Of a stretch of 64,000 nt of DNA, positions 61,036 through 64,000 are shown in pieces (the stretch's first letter is position 1; each line of letters begins with the position of its first letter). A program made the position numbers and the translations under genes. Under the pieces are notes generated by a model, which was not told where the DNA came from, ran no database searches, and saw nothing but the letters and a program-made list of their open reading frames with translations. The stretch lies in NCBI GenBank assembly GCA_910577015.1, contig CAJTKU010000001.1, forward strand, positions 310,001 to 374,000. Direction: 5' to 3'. The stretch comes from an uncultured Lachnospiraceae bacterium. Its GTDB lineage: Bacteria > Bacillota > Clostridia > Lachnospirales > Lachnospiraceae.

Positions 61036-62439
61036 TCATTCCATCATCAGCATAATACTAAGGCGAAATTCATCATCATTCAAGCTGATGGCCAAATCTC
61101 CGGAATATTTTCTTGCCACCATGCGGATATTGGATAACCCATATCCATGACCGTCCGCTTTCTCTTTTGAGGTAACAGGCAGTCCACGTTCTTCATCCCA
61201 TTGCAGATTTCCGGTAAAGCTGTTGGCTATCTCAATCATATAGGCATTATTCCTGTGGTAAGAAAGGACGGATATATACGGAGTTTCGCTTTTTCCTTCG
61301 TTTTCCAATGGAAAATGCGTTATATTTTCCATTGCGTTCTGCAGGGCATTGTTCAATATCACACTGACATCAAAGGCGTTAATGCTTGTACCGGTGGGAT
61401 AATAAAACTCTGACATAAATTGTATCTTCTTTTTCTCTGCTTCATTTTTTAATTCCTGCAGAATTACATCCGTTACGGGATTCCCGCTTTTTATCTCCCC
61501 TGCCATCTGGGAAAAGGCAGATTTTAGTTCCCTGCCATAATCCATTGCTTCCTCCACATTCCTTCCGGCATAAAGTCTTTCTAACGTAAGTATATGGTTT
61601 GTCATATCATGCCTGATGCTGCGTATGTTCTGGTACAGGCTCTCCACCTGCCTGATATGCTTTTCCATACTGTCAACTTGTATGGCCAGCAGCTCGTTCT
61701 GCAATTTTTCTTCCTGCCTTGCCTTGATGTTCTGGAACAATACGGTTACCACCACTATCGTAATGATGGATATGCCAAAATGCAGGAATGCCAGCCCATT
61801 ATATAAGCCGGAAATAGGCGTCATCCAGTTCATTCCCGAACTGGTCTGATACTGTATCATGATACCGTATCCGGTCATTCCTGTGACCGAGGGCACCGTC
61901 AGCATGAATAGTTCCTTCATGCTCATATCTTCTCTTTTATATACATAAGCCTTTATGATATATCCCACACTGATGCCCAATACTGCAAAACTGATTACCG
62001 TGTCCAGCAGTTCCACTCCGACAAAAATCAAGACATTTACCCCCGATTCTCCTTCGGTGACATAGAAGGCATCAGATACAGGCTTGATTTGATATATGGC
62101 ATTTGTGACAATCCTCGTTATGTATCCCGACAGCCAGCGCAGGGAAAAAAACGTTACGGCTATGAATACCTTCTGTTTATAATTCCTTCGGTCTATCCTG
62201 CACATGACGGTAAAAGCGGACAATACCCCTATGCTGTATGCTGCGAATGTGTTTATCTCGACCGGCACGAAATACAGAATCAGCATTGCAACAAAATATG
62301 CGATTCCTATGCTGAATGCCTTTTTTCTGTTTTCCATAAACGGCTTTGCAAAATAATACAGGATATACCCTGTTCCGCTCATTGCCGCTATGGCATAAAT
62401 GACAGACGCCGCCGTCATATATATATCCTTGTTTTCCAT
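61036..62439 (-). CDS. GHKL-type sensor histidine kinase (AgrC/NatK-like)
   Basis: 467 residues. Six or seven N-terminal membrane helices (about 5-240) are followed by a coiled linker, the H-box RSIRHDMTNHILTLERL and a GHKL ATPase domain (VILNNALQNAMENI for the N box, DGHGYGLSNIRMV for the G box). Such kinases often sense peptides or membrane state. It starts right after the response regulator stop, so the two form one transcript. Confidence 0.92.
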   Translation of the reverse strand: MENKDIYMTAASVIYAIAAMSGTGYILYYFAKPFMENRKKAFSIGIAYFVAMLILYFVPVEINTFAAYSIGVLSAFTVMCRIDRRNYKQKVFIAVTFFSLRWLSGYITRIVTNAIYQIKPVSDAFYVTEGESGVNVLIFVGVELLDTVISFAVLGISVGYIIKAYVYKREDMSMKELFMLTVPSVTGMTGYGIMIQYQTSSGMNWMTPISGLYNGLAFLHFGISIITIVVVTVLFQNIKARQEEKLQNELLAIQVDSMEKHIRQVESLYQNIRSIRHDMTNHILTLERLYAGRNVEEAMDYGRELKSAFSQMAGEIKSGNPVTDVILQELKNEAEKKKIQFMSEFYYPTGTSINAFDVSVILNNALQNAMENITHFPLENEGKSETPYISVLSYHRNNAYMIEIANSFTGNLQWDEERGLPVTSKEKADGHGYGLSNIRMVARKYSGDLAISLNDDEFRLSIMLMME

Positions 62440-63162
62440 CTATCTTTTCCCTTTCCTCTGGTTATACCTCAGATACTGTTTCACAAATTCGCTGTAATTC
62501 TGCTTTGCCATCAGCGCCTGTCCATTTTCCAGATAGACGGTTGTTGCATCATATTTCCTGATAAACCCAAAATTCACCAAAAACGACCTGTGGGTGCGGT
62601 AAAAATCATCCCCTGCTTTTTTTTCCAATTCTTTCATTTTTCCATAATATTCTATATCCGAATCCACCGTATGCAGAATCACTTTTCGGTCGTATACCTC
62701 CGCATATACGATTTCCTCCAGTCTGACAGTGATATGCTGCCCTCCTGTGGTTATCATCAGACTTGGCAGTTCTTCTTTTCTGTCCGCATACTCCGGCTTC
62801 TTTCTTTCCTCAAACTGTTTTACCGCATTTTGTAATACCTCTGCAAATTTCTTTTCATCAAAAGGTTTTACCAGATAATGAAATGCCCCTACATCAAATG
62901 CCTGAAATACAAAATCGTCCAAAGCGCTCACAAAAATAATGATTGTGTTTTTGCTTTTTCTGCGCAGTTCCTTTGCAGTCTCCATACCGTTCTTCCCCGG
63001 CATCTGAATATCAAGCAATAGGATATCCGGCTCCCCTGCCGACATAAACAGTTCATCCCCCGACCGAAACAGTGAAAGGGCAGCATTCGGATAAAGTTTC
63101 CCTATCTTTTCCGCAAACATATCCCTGATTTCTTTATCATCGTCACATACTGCTATCCGCAT
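62440..63162 (-). CDS. LytTR-family response regulator
   Basis: 240 residues. Receiver domain with VCDDDKEI, phosphoacceptor Asp-51 (LLLDIQMPGKNGME) and Lys in LVKPFDEK, then a LytTR DNA-binding domain (EIVYAEVYDRKVILHTVDS, FYRTHRSFLVNFGFI). Paired with the downstream GHKL kinase. No adjacent target operon or signal peptide gene was seen. Confidence 0.94.
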   Translation of the reverse strand: MRIAVCDDDKEIRDMFAEKIGKLYPNAALSLFRSGDELFMSAGEPDILLLDIQMPGKNGMETAKELRRKSKNTIIIFVSALDDFVFQAFDVGAFHYLVKPFDEKKFAEVLQNAVKQFEERKKPEYADRKEELPSLMITTGGQHITVRLEEIVYAEVYDRKVILHTVDSDIEYYGKMKELEKKAGDDFYRTHRSFLVNFGFIRKYDATTVYLENGQALMAKQNYSEFVKQYLRYNQRKGKR

Positions 63163-63315
63163 TTTCTCACTCCTTTTTTATTTTCCCGATATTATATCGG
63201 AAGGATACGGATGCCGCGATAACGGAAGTGATGTAAAACAGATATTTTCTGCTGTAAATTATTTGGGATTTCCCGATTTTCCGTGTCTGTATATTCCAAG
63301 GAAAATGAACATAAA

Positions 63316-63383
63316 AAAACCTTACCAACATTCGCAGGCATTCCTAATCTGACTTATTGCCCTCGAAAGCTCAGTAAGGTTTT
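63316..63383 (-). terminator. Terminator behind gerA with a long loop
   Basis: AAAACCTTAC (63316-63325) pairs with GTAAGGTTTT (63374-63383) around 48 bases and is followed on the minus strand by more T residues. The remaining sequence of the 63163-63390 gap shows nothing clear beyond this. Confidence 0.65.
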
Positions 63384-63390
63384 ATATCGG

Positions 63391-64000
63391 TTATTTCCTT
63401 GCTTCCGGAAGCCTGAGCCTGAACAGCCTGTTACACAGTTTTTTCAAATTCAGGGGAAGCAGCGGATATATATAGCTTTTTTCTGACACTGTCTTGTTGG
63501 TGACAATAAACAGCAGGCAGATTACAATACCTCCTATATATCCCCATATTCCGAAAAGCCCCGTCAGTATCAATGTCAGAATCCTCATAAATTTTAAGGC
63601 ATAGCCCAACTCATAGTTTGCCTGCGTATAATTTGCTATGGCAACAAACGCCATGTACAGCATAACCTCCGCGTTAAACCATCCGCTATTGACCGAAAAT
63701 TCGCCCAGCACAAGGGCTGCCATTACGGAAAGGGGCGTACTCAGCATGTTCGGCGTATTGACGGCAGCCAGCCTCAGGCCGTCTATCGCCAGCTCCAATA
63801 TCAGAAACTGCCATATAAGGGGGATGTTTTCCGGTTCTTTCAGGATGATAAACTGAAATGCCTCGGGAATATATTCCCTGGTATTCATCAAAAGCAAAAA
63901 GGTCGGTGTCATCAGATAGGTTAAAATGGCAATCAAAAATCTGGACAGGCGCAGATAAGTTCCCGTAATAGGCGGAAAATAGTAATCATCCGCCTCTTCC
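63391..64000 (-). CDS. Spore germination protein, GerA family (3' part)
   Basis: The frame is open to the window edge, giving the last 202 residues. Several membrane helices with family motifs: FPPITGTYLRLSRFLIAIL, FLILELAIDGLRLAAVNTP, MLSTPLSVMAALVLGEFSV and the GIWGYIGGIV segment. GerA-type proteins form part of the germinant receptor in the inner spore membrane. The N-terminal cytoplasmic domain and any gerB/gerC partners lie beyond the edge. Confidence 0.92.
   Translation of the reverse strand, partial: EEADDYYFPPITGTYLRLSRFLIAILTYLMTPTFLLLMNTREYIPEAFQFIILKEPENIPLIWQFLILELAIDGLRLAAVNTPNMLSTPLSVMAALVLGEFSVNSGWFNAEVMLYMAFVAIANYTQANYELGYALKFMRILTLILTGLFGIWGYIGGIVICLLFIVTNKTVSEKSYIYPLLPLNLKKLCNRLFRLRLPEARK

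Overview
The window reads as chromosome of an anaerobic, spore-forming, motile Clostridia of the Lachnospiraceae type. Evidence for this is the mother-cell coat genes cotJABC, a GerA germinant receptor, two methyl-accepting chemotaxis proteins with a CheY and a CheX-like protein, FlxA-like and DUF1292 proteins, a group-B-type [FeFe]-hydrogenase, indolepyruvate:ferredoxin oxidoreductase, and strong AGGAGG ribosome sites throughout. No phage, transposase, CRISPR array, rRNA or tRNA gene was seen. About three quarters of the genes are on the minus strand.

Layout. 0-7 kb: a chemoreceptor, then a two-gene unit of anchored surface proteins that share a Ca-binding-type domain (one with RCC1-like repeats). 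7-12 kb: an orphan gene fragment, an MscS channel, glycogen branching enzyme and a DUF1015 protein. 12-17 kb: an envelope-stress-like block (lipoprotein, ECF sigma, membrane anti-sigma, transglutaminase-like protein). 17-20 kb: serC-serA with its own promoter. 20-34.6 kb: a very long minus-strand run of D,D-carboxypeptidase, tgt, yajC, leuB, iorA-iorB, an AMP-forming aryl/acyl-CoA ligase, ilvD, ilvB, an L,D-transpeptidase and an MBOAT/SGNH O-acetylation pair. 34.8-38.8 kb: aroC, then an Rrf2 (CymR/IscR-like) regulator next to cysK and metY, whose promoter carries two TACCTA/TAGG inverted repeats. 39-46 kb: small membrane proteins, a lactonase-like beta-propeller, CheY + CheX-like, a Cys-Gly/Asp-Arg repeat protein, a DUF5662 protein and a GH13 protein that has lost its catalytic residues. 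46-50.6 kb: a second chemoreceptor, DUF1292 and a UvrD-type helicase. 50.7-56 kb: feoA-feoB-[FeFe] hydrogenase in one operon, then gltX. 56-64 kb: divergent cotJABC, DedA, pyrophosphatase, DegV, an FlxA-like gene with a frameshifted remnant behind it, an agr/LytS-type two-component pair and the 3' part of a gerA gene running off the end.

The most unusual content lies in two families of interspersed palindromes. Family P has GCGTG...CACGC ends and occurs at 6944, 41595 and 44107. Family Q has a CGGCAGCCCsGGCGTGCA core and occurs as a roughly 220-bp foldback at 46.1 kb, a 110-bp foldback at 56.1 kb that carries the feo promoter, and a lone arm at 15.94 kb. One P copy supplies the last codons of the GH13 gene. 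The leuB-iorAB-ligase-ilvD-ilvB order suggests that branched-chain or aromatic acids are activated and reductively carboxylated into 2-oxo acids for amino-acid synthesis; this is inference.
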